Shown: in pieces, positions 1 through 8,326 of the stretch | Layout of the letters: every line of letters begins with the position of its first letter | How positions within the stretch are numbered: the first letter of the stretch is position 1 | DNA from: Planctellipticum variicoloris | Lineage (GTDB): Bacteria > Planctomycetota > Planctomycetia > Planctomycetales > Planctomycetaceae | Assembly (NCBI RefSeq): GCF_030622045.1 | Contig: NZ_CP130886.1 | Coordinates: 3,857,557-3,921,556 of the forward strand | Reading direction: 5' to 3' | DNA length: 64,000 nt | Program-made: the position numbers and the translations under genes | The notes under the pieces: generated by a model | What the model saw: only the letters and a program-made list of their open reading frames with translations | The model's database searches: none | What the model was told of the DNA's origin: nothing

Positions 1-626
1 CTCAGTCGCTGCCGATCGGCGTCCAACGCCACTTCGCTCGCCGGCGTGTCACCATCCCCCTCTCGGACATGGACCACGGTGACCGTCGAGTGCGCAACAG
101 CAACGATATCCGCCAGGAGATCGAGAGCCCGCTCCGCATTGGCGGAAAAGTCCGTCGGGAACAGGATGTGATCCAGCGTGTTTTCGCAGAGGGGTTCGCA
201 CCCCTGCTCAGTGAAGGTGGCCTTCATGGCCAGAACCGGGCGGTCCGCACGCTGGATGACTTCGTAGGCCACGCCCCCGACGAAGGCTGACTCCAACAGC
301 GATTCCGTCGTCAGATGCACGGCGATTACGGACGCGTCCTGTTCGCTTGCGACTTGTTGAATCTCGTAATACGGCAGGCCCAGGCGAACGTCGGTTTCAA
401 CCTCGAAACCCATGTCTCGCAGCAATTGCGCCTGCCGTTCGAGCGCGGGGAGGGCAAGCGCCTGGAGCTGACGGAATAGCGTGCCGACATCGCGAATGTT
501 CATCGCGTGAACCAGAAATACTTTTCGGGCACCCCCGGCTCGCAGACCTCGCAGACAGCAGAGCGTGCGAGTTGAGTTCTCGCTGAGACTGGTTCCCACA
601 ACAATGGTCGACAACATGTCGTGCAT
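1..626 (-). CDS. Universal stress protein, tandem UspA domains (3' end outside window)
   Basis: The frame starts at an ATG at 626 and runs off the left edge, so at least 208 residues are present. The N-terminal half opens with a Usp beta-strand (STIVVGTSLSENS) and continues to a segment (RADRPVLAMKA) typical of the end of a Usp domain. A second domain then begins (HILFPTDFSANAERAL), which gives the tandem-Usp architecture. These proteins bind nucleotides and are linked to stress survival. The gene lies 42 bp downstream of the arsenite permease on the same strand, so it is probably the distal gene of the ars operon. The C-terminal ATP-binding loop of domain 2 cannot be judged. Confidence 0.85.
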   Translation of the reverse strand, partial: MHDMLSTIVVGTSLSENSTRTLCCLRGLRAGGARKVFLVHAMNIRDVGTLFRQLQALALPALERQAQLLRDMGFEVETDVRLGLPYYEIQQVASEQDASVIAVHLTTESLLESAFVGGVAYEVIQRADRPVLAMKATFTEQGCEPLCENTLDHILFPTDFSANAERALDLLADIVAVAHSTVTVVHVREGDGDTPASEVALDADRQRL

Positions 627-668
627 CTCCAGGTTTGGACGGCTTGAGGGTTCAGCGCAGGCTGGCGC

Positions 669-1898
669 TCATCTGCTCGCCGACGGAGCGAGCGGGCTCT
701 CCAAGGTAGCGGCGTCAGCTCGGAACCAGTTCCGCGTTGCGACACAGAAGCGAACCAGCATCAACATGACGGGCACCTCGGTCAGCACGCCCACCACCGT
801 GACCAGTGCCGCACCTGACGACAGGCCAAACAACATCACTGCAGTGGCAATCGCCACTTCAAAGTTGCTCGAAGCGCCAATCATCGCCGACGGTGCGGCG
901 CTTTCGTACGACAGCCCCAGGAGCTTCGCCAGCAGATAACCAAGGGCGAAGCACACGACCGTATGTGCGATCAGGGGAATTGAGATCCACAGGATGATGA
1001 GCGGATCGCCGAGGATCACCTCGCCCTTGAATGAAAAGAGCAGGATCAACGTGACGAGAAGCGCGGTAATGGTCACCGGCGTCAGCAGGTGAAGGAATCG
1101 CTCCCGGAACCAGACTTCTCCCTTCGTCGCCAGAATCCACCGCCGTGAGAGATAGCCCGCCACCAAGGGAAGCGCAACGTACACGCCGACCGACAGCAAG
1201 AGCGTCTGCCAGGGAACCGGCAACTGACCGACTCCCAGCAGATACCCGCTGATCACGCCATACAACCCCAGCATGGTCAGCGAATTGATGGCCACCATCA
1301 CGAGCGTGTGTCCGACGTTGCCACGGGCGAGGTAACTCCAGACGAGTACCATTGCCGTACAGGGGGCCGAACCGAGCAGAATGCAACCCGCAACGTAGCT
1401 CCGCCACAGGGGGACTTCCAGGATCTTCACTCCATTCTGCAGGACCACGGTCCCAGCTCCGTACCGGGCTCCCACGTCAAGATTCACTCCCAGGGGAACC
1501 TTGATGTAGTCGACCGCTTCGGGGCCAATGAACGGCAGAAGGAGCGTGCCCAGACAGAACATCGCGATGGCAAACATGGCAAACGGCGCGAAGATCCAGT
1601 TCATGAACAGGGTGAGTGCTACCGGTTTCACAGCCCGCCCGGCTTGCAGGACTTCTACGAAATCGATCTTCACCATGATGGGGTACATCATGAAGAACAG
1701 GCAAATGGCGATGGGAATCGAGATCACCGGCGTCCCGTCGACCGAGATCGCCAACGCGTCGAGAGACTCCGCCAGTCCGGGGGCCATCTTCCCGAGAATG
1801 ATGCCCCCCACGATGCAGAGGATGACCCAGACCGTCAGGTAACGCTCGAAGAAACTCATCCCTCCCGTCGGTTTCGCCGGGATTGTTTCGATTGCCAT
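669..1898 (-). CDS. acr3: Acr3-type arsenite efflux permease
   Basis: A 409-residue integral membrane protein with about ten hydrophobic segments that extrudes As(III). The start [20 protein letters not shown] is chosen because Acr3 proteins begin shortly before the [11 protein letters not shown] segment; the frame stays open further upstream, and an ATG at 1928 is an alternative. Diagnostic Acr3 features are the Cys in [14 protein letters not shown], the conserved asparagine-rich middle helices, and the [10 protein letters not shown] segment near the C-terminus. It lies downstream of arsA, so the pump may work alone or be energised by ArsA. No arsenate reductase gene is visible in the window. 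Confidence 0.93.
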   Translation of the reverse strand: MAIETIPAKPTGGMSFFERYLTVWVILCIVGGIILGKMAPGLAESLDALAISVDGTPVISIPIAICLFFMMYPIMVKIDFVEVLQAGRAVKPVALTLFMNWIFAPFAMFAIAMFCLGTLLLPFIGPEAVDYIKVPLGVNLDVGARYGAGTVVLQNGVKILEVPLWRSYVAGCILLGSAPCTAMVLVWSYLARGNVGHTLVMVAINSLTMLGLYGVISGYLLGVGQLPVPWQTLLLSVGVYVALPLVAGYLSRRWILATKGEVWFRERFLHLLTPVTITALLVTLILLFSFKGEVILGDPLIILWISIPLIAHTVVCFALGYLLAKLLGLSYESAAPSAMIGASSNFEVAIATAVMLFGLSSGAALVTVVGVLTEVPVMLMLVRFCVATRNWFRADAATLESPLAPSASR

Positions 1899-1990
1899 GA
1901 GTCGCAGTTCCCGTAGCGAGTAAAGCATCCGTTCAAATCCGGTCGACCGTGCCGGTGATGCCGGATTCCCGGCACCGGCAGCGCTCGCTG

Positions 1991-2245
1991 TCACTCGTCG
2001 ATGATCGCTCCCTGGAGGGCCAGTTTCCCAATGCAGAGCTGATAGCAGTGAACGAACTCCGGGCACTGGCGGCAATCATCCCATTCGGCAATATCTGCCG
2101 TCACATTGCGGTCATTTCGGATGAATCCGCCACCGGTGGACAGCAAATACCCAAACACTTTGCCTTTCAGCCGCCGATCGTTCTCCCGATGCAGCGGGTC
2201 TGGGAACATTTCGCCGTAACACGCCTTATGAGTCTCTGAAGCCAT
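1991..2245 (-). CDS. Small Cys-rich protein of the ars operon, function unknown
   Basis: An 84-residue ORF with a good ribosome site (AAAGGA about 10 nt before the ATG). It sits between the OsmC-like gene and the arsenite permease, on the same strand. The C-terminal half has a cluster of cysteines in the pattern CxxCxxxxxCxxxC ([14 protein letters not shown]), which could bind a metal, As(III) or an Fe-S cluster. I do not recognise a named family. The Cys cluster and the operon position favour a thiol or metal-related job, but this is inference. Confidence 0.65.
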   Translation of the reverse strand: MASETHKACYGEMFPDPLHRENDRRLKGKVFGYLLSTGGGFIRNDRNVTADIAEWDDCRQCPEFVHCYQLCIGKLALQGAIIDE

Positions 2246-2388
2246 GCTTTCCGTTTCCTTTCAGTGATGATGCAGACCATCAAGTTGAAGCTCAGGATCT
2301 GCGACAATTGGTTTCGTACAATCGGGCAACGTCACGTCGATCCCTCGCAGACTTTCGTCGACCGATTGTGGATTTCACTGGCACCTCA

Positions 2389-2847
2389 TTATTCTGCCCC
2401 CGGTTCAGCCTCAAGATCTCCTGCGTTGGACCGTCGACGTCGGAGAACTCCCGTCAGCGTCGTTCCCGGTGCGACCGTGTTGAACACGGTGCCGTACTTT
2501 CTTACGTTCTCGTGCAGCAGTTCCAGTTGCCGGTCCGGCTCGTCCGTATCGACGACGATCTCATAGTGGATCGCTTCCAGCTTTGGCGGGACGTCCTGAC
2601 GGACGCCACGCACACGGACTTCGAGTCCCCGATGTGAGAACCGCAGGATCGGCGTGACCCGCTCGATCCCCTTGATAATGCAGGCCGACAACGCCGCCAG
2701 CAGTAGTTCCGCCGGATTGAAGGCATGCGGATTGCCGGCCAGGTCGGTGTCCAGCGGAATCTCCGCCTGTTTGCAGCGGGAGACGCTGCCATGTGCGTCG
2801 ATCCGCTGCGAGACGACCTCGAATGTCAGCTTCGGCGAACCGCTCAT
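2389..2847 (-). CDS. OsmC family protein
   Basis: A 152-residue OsmC/Ohr-superfamily protein. The segment HAFNPAELLLAALSACI contains the conserved family Cys and the NPxELLLAALxxC motif. The C-terminal part (VFNTVAPGTTLTGVL) matches the usual end of OsmC-like proteins. Members reduce peroxides through a thiol cycle. I prefer the ATG at 2847; the frame is open to a TTG at 2877 that overlaps the end of the upstream gene. The location directly after the ArsG-like gene suggests a role in oxidative or thiol stress during arsenic exposure. The substrate is unknown. Confidence 0.85.
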   Translation of the reverse strand: MSGSPKLTFEVVSQRIDAHGSVSRCKQAEIPLDTDLAGNPHAFNPAELLLAALSACIIKGIERVTPILRFSHRGLEVRVRGVRQDVPPKLEAIHYEIVVDTDEPDRQLELLHENVRKYGTVFNTVAPGTTLTGVLRRRRSNAGDLEAEPGAE

Positions 2848-2866
2848 GATGTCCGATTCGATGGAG

Positions 2867-3559
2867 TTACACTTCAACGCGGAAGACGTGCTGCAGCGTC
2901 AGGACGATGCCAATCAGCAGGATGGCGAGCCCGGTGCCCAGACGCAACCAGCGTTCCATCCCGGTCACCCGCTGAAACACCATGCCGAGCGATTTCGCGC
3001 CGCAGGCGAGGACCACCGCAAAGCCCAGCACGGGCACCCCGGTCCCGATCCCGTAGACCGCCGGCAGCAGCAGCGGTGACTCCTCCGCGATGGCCAACGG
3101 AATCAGGCTGCCGAAGAACAGTGCGGCCGAAACCGGACAGAAACTCAAGGCGAACACGAGGCCCAGCAAGCCCGCGCCAAGAATGCCGCGTTTCTGCAGG
3201 CGTTCCCGGAGAGAATTCAGAAACGTCCCGGCCGGGAGCGGGATCTCGATCAACCCCAACAGCACCATTCCTACCAGCACCAGCAGCGGACCGACAAACA
3301 GGCTGATGTTGCGTTGCAGCCAGACGGCCGCGCCGGGAGCAGACAGGATGCTCGCCACCACCAGACTGCCGAGAGCCGCGTAGGCGACGACCCGCCCCAG
3401 CGTATACATCAGCCCGGACAGCAGGACGATCGACAGTTTGCTGGCGTCACGTCCGACAAACGAGATCGCCGCGATGTTCGTCGCCAGCGGGCACGGGCTG
3501 ATCGACGTCAGCAGCCCCAGCCACGCGGCGCTTCCGATGCCCACAACCAGCGAGTCCAT
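2867..3559 (-). CDS. arsG: ArsG-family (DsbD/CcdA-like) permease for aromatic arsenicals
   Basis: A 230-residue membrane protein with about six transmembrane helices and two Cys-Pro motifs inside helices (SISPCPLATN near the N-terminus and LSFCPVSAAL in the middle), the hallmark of the CcdA/DsbD superfamily. In Shewanella, ArsG exports trivalent amino-aromatic arsenicals and works with ArsE and ArsF. Here the gene directly follows arsF-like and arsE-like genes with overlapping ends; its ATG shares one base with the preceding stop (TAATG). Order and fold together support ArsG over a general cytochrome c biogenesis protein, though thiol-electron transfer remains possible. Confidence 0.82.
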   Translation of the reverse strand: MDSLVVGIGSAAWLGLLTSISPCPLATNIAAISFVGRDASKLSIVLLSGLMYTLGRVVAYAALGSLVVASILSAPGAAVWLQRNISLFVGPLLVLVGMVLLGLIEIPLPAGTFLNSLRERLQKRGILGAGLLGLVFALSFCPVSAALFFGSLIPLAIAEESPLLLPAVYGIGTGVPVLGFAVVLACGAKSLGMVFQRVTGMERWLRLGTGLAILLIGIVLTLQHVFRVEV

Positions 3560-4032
3560 TACAGCGGCTCCAGAAAGTGATCCCAGGCATCGCGGATGAA
3601 GGCCGCGAACTGGGCCTGATCGTGCGTGTGATCCCAGACCTCTTCCAGGTTCCTGGAACGGACAATCCGTCCGCCATGACGCTCGGCGAGCACAACGGTC
3701 GACGTAAAGACCTCCAGCTCTTTCACGAGAGCCGAGTTCTCAGGAGCGGTGTAGTCGGCGACTTCCCACGTCAGTCGTCCGCTGTCGATCTCCGGCTGTA
3801 ACGCCGCATGCGAATAGGCTTCAATCTTCTTGCAGCTCGGACAGCGCTGGGTGGCATGGAAGAAGATGGCGGTTAGTTGCGGGGCCGTACTCTGCGATTC
3901 AATTCCCGCGGCCGGAACGATCGGCGATGGTCCGGCGGCGCGACGCCAGCCGGCGATGTCAGCCACGGCGACCAGCAGACTGATTCCGACAAATCCCAGC
4001 AGTCCGGCGGTGAATAGCGTTTTGCGAGTCAT
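3559..4032 (-). CDS. arsF: ArsF-family thioredoxin-like protein (nitroaromatic arsenical reduction)
   Basis: A 157-residue protein with an N-terminal membrane anchor or signal (LFTAGLLGFVGISLLVAVA) and a thioredoxin-like domain carrying CPSC (ATQRCPSCKKIEAYS), so it probably acts at the outer face of the membrane. The ArsF family is described as one of two subunits reducing nitro groups on aromatic arsenicals such as roxarsone. The ATG overlaps the previous stop by four bases (ATGA) and the stop overlaps the arsG start, so the three genes are translationally coupled. The family call rests on the CPSC domain plus position; no substrate can be read from sequence. Confidence 0.8.
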   Translation of the reverse strand: MTRKTLFTAGLLGFVGISLLVAVADIAGWRRAAGPSPIVPAAGIESQSTAPQLTAIFFHATQRCPSCKKIEAYSHAALQPEIDSGRLTWEVADYTAPENSALVKELEVFTSTVVLAERHGGRIVRSRNLEEVWDHTHDQAQFAAFIRDAWDHFLEPL

Positions 4033-4289
4033 GACGGTTGCCTTGCTTCTGAGGTCGTTTCGAGTTGACGTCGGATTTGCTCGGGAGAAGGAAGTGTTCC
4101 CGCGAAGACGACCTTGCCGTCAATCGCCAGGGCTGGGAGCGCGGCAGGAGCAAACTCCAGAATCTGCATGATGTCCGTGACCTTCTCGATCACATCGTTT
4201 CGTCCGGACTCTTCGACGGCGCGTGCGGCATTCGCCGCCAGGTAGCCGCACTTGGGACATCCCGTCCCCAGAACTTGAATCGTGGCCAT
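4029..4289 (-). CDS. arsE: ArsE-like small thioredoxin/glutaredoxin-fold protein
   Basis: An 86-residue protein starting MATIQVLGTGCPKCGYLAAN. It has the CxxC redox motif (CPKC) at the start of a thioredoxin fold and the cis-Pro region ALPALAIDGKVVF, as in the TM0996/MTH895 family of small thiol proteins. ArsE proteins of this size partner ArsF. It is followed with a four-base overlap by the ArsF-like gene. It could instead be a general thiol-disulfide protein, but the E-F-G gene order makes the arsenical role more likely. Confidence 0.8.
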   Translation of the reverse strand: MATIQVLGTGCPKCGYLAANAARAVEESGRNDVIEKVTDIMQILEFAPAALPALAIDGKVVFAGTLPSPEQIRRQLETTSEARQPS

Positions 4290-4324
4290 GCAATGGGCTC
4301 CCGGAAGAGGTCGTGTGGAGAGGC

Positions 4325-6085
4325 TTAACGCGTCGCCAGCAGCTTGTGCAGCTCGGAACGCCCGACGGGCGGCTCCGGCTGCCACGGGACGAGCGCCACG
4401 CGCGCGGCGTGCTCGCTGACGACTTCGCGAATGAAGACTCGCTCGGCCGCCTGCCGCGATTTCAACACCGGGTCAGTGACCGGCAGCGGTGCCAGACTCT
4501 GGTTGATGATCCACGCGTAGGGCTCAATCTCAGCGCGGCGTAAGTCCCGCTGCAGTTGGGCCGCCTCGTGGACCGGTGTCGCTTCGGGCAACGTGACGAC
4601 CAGCACGCGTGTAAAGTTTGCGTCCCGGAGCCGGGGCAGCAGGTGCTCGACGGACTCCGGCATCTGACTGGCCTGCCGGGTGACTTCGCGATGGTAGGCC
4701 AGCGCGGCGTCCAGCAGCAGAATCGTATGGCCGGTCGGGGCAGTGTCGAGAACGACGAACCGATCGCTCCCCTCCGCGACCGCCTGGGCAAACGCCCGGA
4801 AGACAGCGATCTCTTCGGTGCAAGGCGACCGCAAATCCTCCGCCAGCAGCGCCTGACCCGATGCATCGAGGTTGGCTCCGGATTCCTGCATGACTTCCGC
4901 CGTGTAGCGGGCCGTTTCGCCGGCAGGATCGATCCGGCTGACCGTGAGATTTGGCATCGCATCGCTGTCGATCATTGCCGACAGATGCGCGGCGGGATCG
5001 GTCGTCGACAGATGCACGCGGAATCCCCGTTCGGCCAGGGCCACGGCCACCGCCGCAGCAACCGTCGTCTTTCCGACGCCACCCTTGCCCATCGCCAGAA
5101 TCACGCCGTGTCCGGGGGCCGCCAGATCATCGATGAGCTGGCCCAGAGTCGGCGGCAGAACCAGATCGTCCGAGCCCGTCAGAACAGTCTCACTCGCAGT
5201 GACCAGATCGCTGCCGAGCGCCCGCAGGGCCGCCAGGCCCAGCACTCCGGCGCGGGAAAGGGGGATCACCGTCCGCGGCAGATCCCGCAGAGTCGCGGGG
5301 ATTTCGTCCATCGCGAGGTCGCCGCGGCGTTGCAGCGCCAGCGCGAATGGATCGTCACCATTCGCCGCCCGAAACACACCGTTGACGACCAGGTGCTGAT
5401 TCTGCACGCCCAGCCCCGCCAGCTCTCCGCTCGTTCGCGCGGCTTCACGAAAGGCCGTGACCTCCGGCCGGGTGACGAGCACCAGCGTCGTGACCTGCGG
5501 ATCGCCCAGAGCGCGGACCGTCTCCTGATACAATGCCTGTTGTGCCTGCAGGCCGGCCAGCGGCCCCAGGCATGATGTGCCGGTGGTGTTCGTCTCCATG
5601 AAACCCGACCATGCCGACGGGAGTGTCAGCAGTCGCAACGTGTGCCCGGTCGGTGCGGTGTCAAAAATCACGTGATCGAATTCGGAGGTCGCGCTCGGAT
5701 CACCCAGCAGTTTCGAGAATTCGTCGAACGCCGCAATCTCCAGCGTGCACGACCCCGAAAACTGTTCCTCCATGCTCGCCACGGCCGCCGCCGGCAGCAG
5801 CGTGCGATACGGTCCGACCATCCGTTCGCGATATTCGGCGGCAGCGGCCTCGGGATCGAGATTCATCGCGAACAGACCGGGGACGCTGTTCACGGCCGTG
5901 GGGTGATGGCCCAGCGGCGTCTGCAGGACTTCGTCGAGGTTCGAAGCCGGATCGGTCGACACCAGCAGGACTCGCTTTCCGGCGTCCGCCAGCCGGACGG
6001 CCGTGGCGCACGCCAGCGACGTCTTGCCGACGCCCCCTTTACCCGTAAAGAACAGATTCCGCGTCGGATTGGTGAGAAATCTCAT
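4325..6085 (-). CDS. arsA: Arsenical pump-driving ATPase ArsA (two fused ATPase halves)
   Basis: A 586-residue ATPase made of two homologous halves. Each has a deviant Walker A loop (FFTGKGGVGKTS near residue 15 and AMGKGGVGKTT near residue 330) and the ArsA/GET3 signature DTAPTGHT. The start MRFLTNPTRN is supported by a GGGAA about 9 nt upstream; the open frame beyond it is antisense to arsD and looks non-coding. ArsA binds As(III) delivered by ArsD and drives an arsenite permease. Its position right after arsM-arsD and in the same operon as Acr3 fits this. Tandem halves are usual for bacterial ArsA. Confidence 0.95.
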   Translation of the reverse strand: MRFLTNPTRNLFFTGKGGVGKTSLACATAVRLADAGKRVLLVSTDPASNLDEVLQTPLGHHPTAVNSVPGLFAMNLDPEAAAAEYRERMVGPYRTLLPAAAVASMEEQFSGSCTLEIAAFDEFSKLLGDPSATSEFDHVIFDTAPTGHTLRLLTLPSAWSGFMETNTTGTSCLGPLAGLQAQQALYQETVRALGDPQVTTLVLVTRPEVTAFREAARTSGELAGLGVQNQHLVVNGVFRAANGDDPFALALQRRGDLAMDEIPATLRDLPRTVIPLSRAGVLGLAALRALGSDLVTASETVLTGSDDLVLPPTLGQLIDDLAAPGHGVILAMGKGGVGKTTVAAAVAVALAERGFRVHLSTTDPAAHLSAMIDSDAMPNLTVSRIDPAGETARYTAEVMQESGANLDASGQALLAEDLRSPCTEEIAVFRAFAQAVAEGSDRFVVLDTAPTGHTILLLDAALAYHREVTRQASQMPESVEHLLPRLRDANFTRVLVVTLPEATPVHEAAQLQRDLRRAEIEPYAWIINQSLAPLPVTDPVLKSRQAAERVFIREVVSEHAARVALVPWQPEPPVGRSELHKLLATR

Positions 6086-6125
6086 CGTGTGATTCCCGAA
6101 AGAGGCAAGGTCATCGACTGCGGGT

Positions 6126-7388
6126 TCAGCAACAGGCGGAACCGCCGCAGCAGGAACCGGCTGGTTGCGCGACGGGCAGCGACGGCGCTGCGGACGGGCC
6201 GGCCCACATGGCCAGCATCTCGCGCGTGGGATATCCCTTGCGGCTGACGATCTTCCCGTCGACGACAATCGCCGGCAGGCAGTCGGTCCCTTCGGACGAC
6301 AACAACTGATGGATCTGGGGGTTCTTCACGAACTCCCCCGGTTGCTGCGACAGGTTGTAGCGCTCGACCGTATGCCCCTGTGACTTCAGCCAGTCCAGAT
6401 CGGCAGCGAACCGCGGCAGCACCGGATCGACGGATGGACCGCAGATCCCCGTCGAACAACACATCGGCTTGTCATAGACCTGAATCGTTTTCATGGCAGT
6501 CTCCTTTGAAACATTGGATTCTTGCACGGCAGCGCCCGCCTTCACGGCGTGCACGCGCACGCTGGCGGCATATGCATTTGCATCAAACTGGCTGAGCACG
6601 CCAGCGAGTTCGTCATGGAGCGGAAGAGTCTCCGCCGCCGTTGTCTGTGCCGGCCCGCAGGCTCCGCCTGCAGACGAGCAACACCCACCGGAACTGGCCT
6701 GAGCATACACGTTCAGGTCCGCCCCTGATTCCGCAACCACAATCGATGCAAATCCGGCTTCCCGCAGCAGGCGATCGTAGTCGGCGATCAGAATTGCACC
6801 CGCAATACAACCGACGTAAGCCTGCACGCTGGCGGCCACCTCGGACGGCAGCGGCTGCCGAAGCGCGATGTCGCTGATCGCAACCCGCCCGCCCGGCTTG
6901 AGAACTCGCAGGATCTCGCGGAACGCCTGCGACTTATCGGGAACGAGATTGATGACGCAGTTGCTAATCACACAGTCCACCGACGCGTCCGGCAGCGGGA
7001 GCATGTCGATCTGCGCCAGGTGAAACTCGACGTTCGTGGCTCTACTCCGGGCGGCCCCGGCCCGCGCCCGCTCGATCATCTCCGGCGTCATATCAACGCC
7101 GATGGCCTTTCCGGTCGGACCGACTCGCTTCGCGGCCAACAGGACATCGAGTCCCCCGCCGCAGCCCAGGTCAAGGACGACTTCGCCGGGCTTCAGTCCG
7201 GCCAGGGCCACCGGGTTGCCGCACGAGAGTCCCATATTGGACTCGGGAGGCAGGTCTGCCAGTTCATCGGCGGTGTAGCCGAACGCGGCAGCGACCGACC
7301 GAACCGCATCCGAGTCATTGCTGAGCCCGCTGCGGGCGACGCTCGCATACTTAGATTGAACCGTTTCGAGCAGTTTGTTCTGAGTCAT
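6126..7388 (-). CDS. arsM-arsD: As(III) methyltransferase ArsM read in frame into ArsD metallochaperone
   Basis: A single open frame of 420 residues. Residues 1-290 are a SAM-dependent As(III) S-adenosylmethyltransferase: SAM loop [14 protein letters not shown], and the three Cys regions expected of ArsM ([26 protein letters not shown]). Residues 299-420 are ArsD, with CC and C in [15 protein letters not shown] and C-terminal vicinal pairs (SCCGGSACC), which bind As(III) and pass it to ArsA. No stop separates them, yet Met299 (ATG at 6494) has its own strong Shine-Dalgarno. The product may therefore be a fusion, or ArsM with separately initiated ArsD. The start at 7388 has GAGGAGGT six bases upstream. 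Confidence 0.92.
   Translation of the reverse strand: MTQNKLLETVQSKYASVARSGLSNDSDAVRSVAAAFGYTADELADLPPESNMGLSCGNPVALAGLKPGEVVLDLGCGGGLDVLLAAKRVGPTGKAIGVDMTPEMIERARAGAARSRATNVEFHLAQIDMLPLPDASVDCVISNCVINLVPDKSQAFREILRVLKPGGRVAISDIALRQPLPSEVAASVQAYVGCIAGAILIADYDRLLREAGFASIVVAESGADLNVYAQASSGGCCSSAGGACGPAQTTAAETLPLHDELAGVLSQFDANAYAASVRVHAVKAGAAVQESNVSKETAMKTIQVYDKPMCCSTGICGPSVDPVLPRFAADLDWLKSQGHTVERYNLSQQPGEFVKNPQIHQLLSSEGTDCLPAIVVDGKIVSRKGYPTREMLAMWAGPSAAPSLPVAQPAGSCCGGSACC
6501..6507 (-). promoter_or_regulatory. Internal ribosome-binding site for ArsD
   Basis: AAAGGAG lies six bases upstream of the ATG at 6494, in frame inside the arsM-arsD ORF. This would allow free-standing ArsD (122 residues, 6126-6494) to be made as well as any ArsM-ArsD read-through product. 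Confidence 0.75.
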
Positions 7389-7408
7389 CTCACCTCCTCA
7401 CATCGTCT

Positions 7409-7424
7409 ATCGTCGAACAACGAT
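7409..7424. promoter_or_regulatory. ArsR operator-like inverted repeat between arsR and arsM
   Basis: ATCGT-N6-ACGAT, the same arms and spacing as the repeat overlapping the arsR promoter. A further direct ATCGT lies at 7402-7406. It falls just before the arsM ribosome site, so ArsR could also act inside the operon. Inferred from repeat identity only. Confidence 0.6.
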
Positions 7425-7443
7425 CACAGTTTCCAAAAAAAAT

Positions 7444-7773
7444 CTACAGGCCCGCGATGAGCTGCTTGAGTTCGTTCAATGCGGCGGGATTGATGCAGTA
7501 GCAGACTTTCGGTCCGTCGATCTCGCCCTGAACCAGCCCCGCTTCTTTCAGGATCTTCAGGTGCTGCGAGACGGTCGACTGTGCGAGAGGCAGTTGATCG
7601 ACGATCTCACCGCACACGCAAGACGTCCGGCTCAACAGCAGCCGCACAATCCGCACACGGGCAGGGTGTGCGACCGCCCAGGCCAGCCGGGCCAAGTCCT
7701 CATCCCGCTCACCATGCGGCAGAGCGACCGCTGAGGAATCACAGCATTTCATGTCCGACTTCCGCGTTGCCAC
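7444..7773 (-). CDS. arsR: ArsR/SmtB-family arsenic-responsive repressor
   Basis: A 109-residue winged-helix regulator with the recognition helix in [19 protein letters not shown]. Cysteines that can bind As(III) are seen at three places: KCCDS at the N-terminus, TSCVCGEI at the start of the alpha-3 region (the classical ArsR CxC position) and VCYCIN at the C-terminus. The start is a GTG at 7773 with AAGGAG five to six bases upstream. It is the first gene of the minus-strand ars operon and should repress its own promoter in the absence of arsenite. Confidence 0.93.
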   Translation of the reverse strand: MATRKSDMKCCDSSAVALPHGERDEDLARLAWAVAHPARVRIVRLLLSRTSCVCGEIVDQLPLAQSTVSQHLKILKEAGLVQGEIDGPKVCYCINPAALNELKQLIAGL

Positions 7774-7786
7774 GACAACTCCTTAA

Positions 7787-7804
7787 AATCGTCTATCTAC
7801 GATT
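7787..7804. promoter_or_regulatory. ArsR operator-like inverted repeat at the arsR promoter
   Basis: A perfect inverted repeat AATCGT-N6-ACGATT directly downstream of the -10 box and about 14 bp before the arsR start. The location lets a bound repressor block transcription start. Its core is repeated at 7409-7424. Confidence 0.72.
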
Positions 7805-7805
7805 A

Positions 7806-7834
7806 ACGATATCGACTGAGGGACGGTACGTCAA
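7806..7834 (-). promoter_or_regulatory. Sigma70-type promoter of the ars operon
   Basis: Reading the minus strand, TTGACG (7834-7829) and TATCGT (7811-7806) are separated by exactly 17 bases, with the operator immediately after the -10. This is the best housekeeping-type promoter I found in the window. Confidence 0.7.
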
Positions 7835-7967
7835 TCAGAGAATCCGAAACAGCCGCGCGGAATCCACGTTGTTGCGTGGCCCAGCAGCACTGCCTGCGAT
7901 ATTTCAGCATCCATAGCAAGCGAAAACTGCCGGCGCTTTTGATAAGCAGAAACGCCGGCCCGGCAGG

Positions 7968-8213
7968 TCAGCCGAACAACCGGTCCGCCATCCGCCGACG
8001 GATTGTCGCGGTTGTGAGGCCGCGCCGTGGAATTGCGGAGTCCACCAGATTCACCACGGACCGGCGCACCGCCTCCGGCAGACTGTCCCAGACGTCAACG
8101 ATCCGCGCCAGTTCCGGCGGCATCAGACAGGGCTCGGAATCGGCAGCCAGACGCAGTTTCGGACCGGGACCGGCAACCAAACCGGCAACCACGTTTTTCG
8201 TGTCGCCGTAACC
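7968..8213 (-). pseudogene. Possible C-terminal remnant of an integrase-linked protein
   Basis: About 80 codons ending at a stop at 7968. The peptide has a DTKNVVAGLVAGPG stretch and then a small helical segment (ELARIVDVWDSLPEAVRRSV). It resembles C-terminal tails I associate with planctomycete tyrosine integrases encoded next to tRNA genes. No catalytic integrase region is present, and upstream the frame runs antisense into the tRNA fragment, where it is unlikely to be coding. Family assignment is a weak recognition, not a demonstrated match. Confidence 0.35.
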
Positions 8214-8243
8214 TCTTTGCCGTTCAGATAGTTGCCGCGATTC

Positions 8244-8307
8244 GGCACCGGTCTTGAAAACCGGAGACGGGGTAACTCGTTCCAGGGTTCGAATCCCTGC
8301 CTCTCCG
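8244..8307 (+). other. tRNA-Ser(UGA) 3' fragment, putative attachment site
   Basis: The sequence contains an anticodon stem-loop (CCGGT-CTTGAAA-ACCGG, anticodon TGA at 8255-8257), a long class II variable arm, a T arm (CAGGG-TTCGAAT-CCCTG), the 3' acceptor strand CCTCTCC and the Ser discriminator G at 8307. The 5' acceptor strand GGAGAGG and a normal D arm are missing upstream. It is therefore a truncated gene, as left at one end of an element integrated in a tRNA gene. No CCA is encoded. Confidence 0.75.
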
Positions 8308-8326
8308 CTTCCGCCTTCGATCGATT

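Noticed and set aside
8218-8307. Complete tRNA-Ser(UGA) gene
   Set aside because: No 5' acceptor strand pairing with CCTCTCC and no normal D arm exist upstream, so only the 3' part is present.
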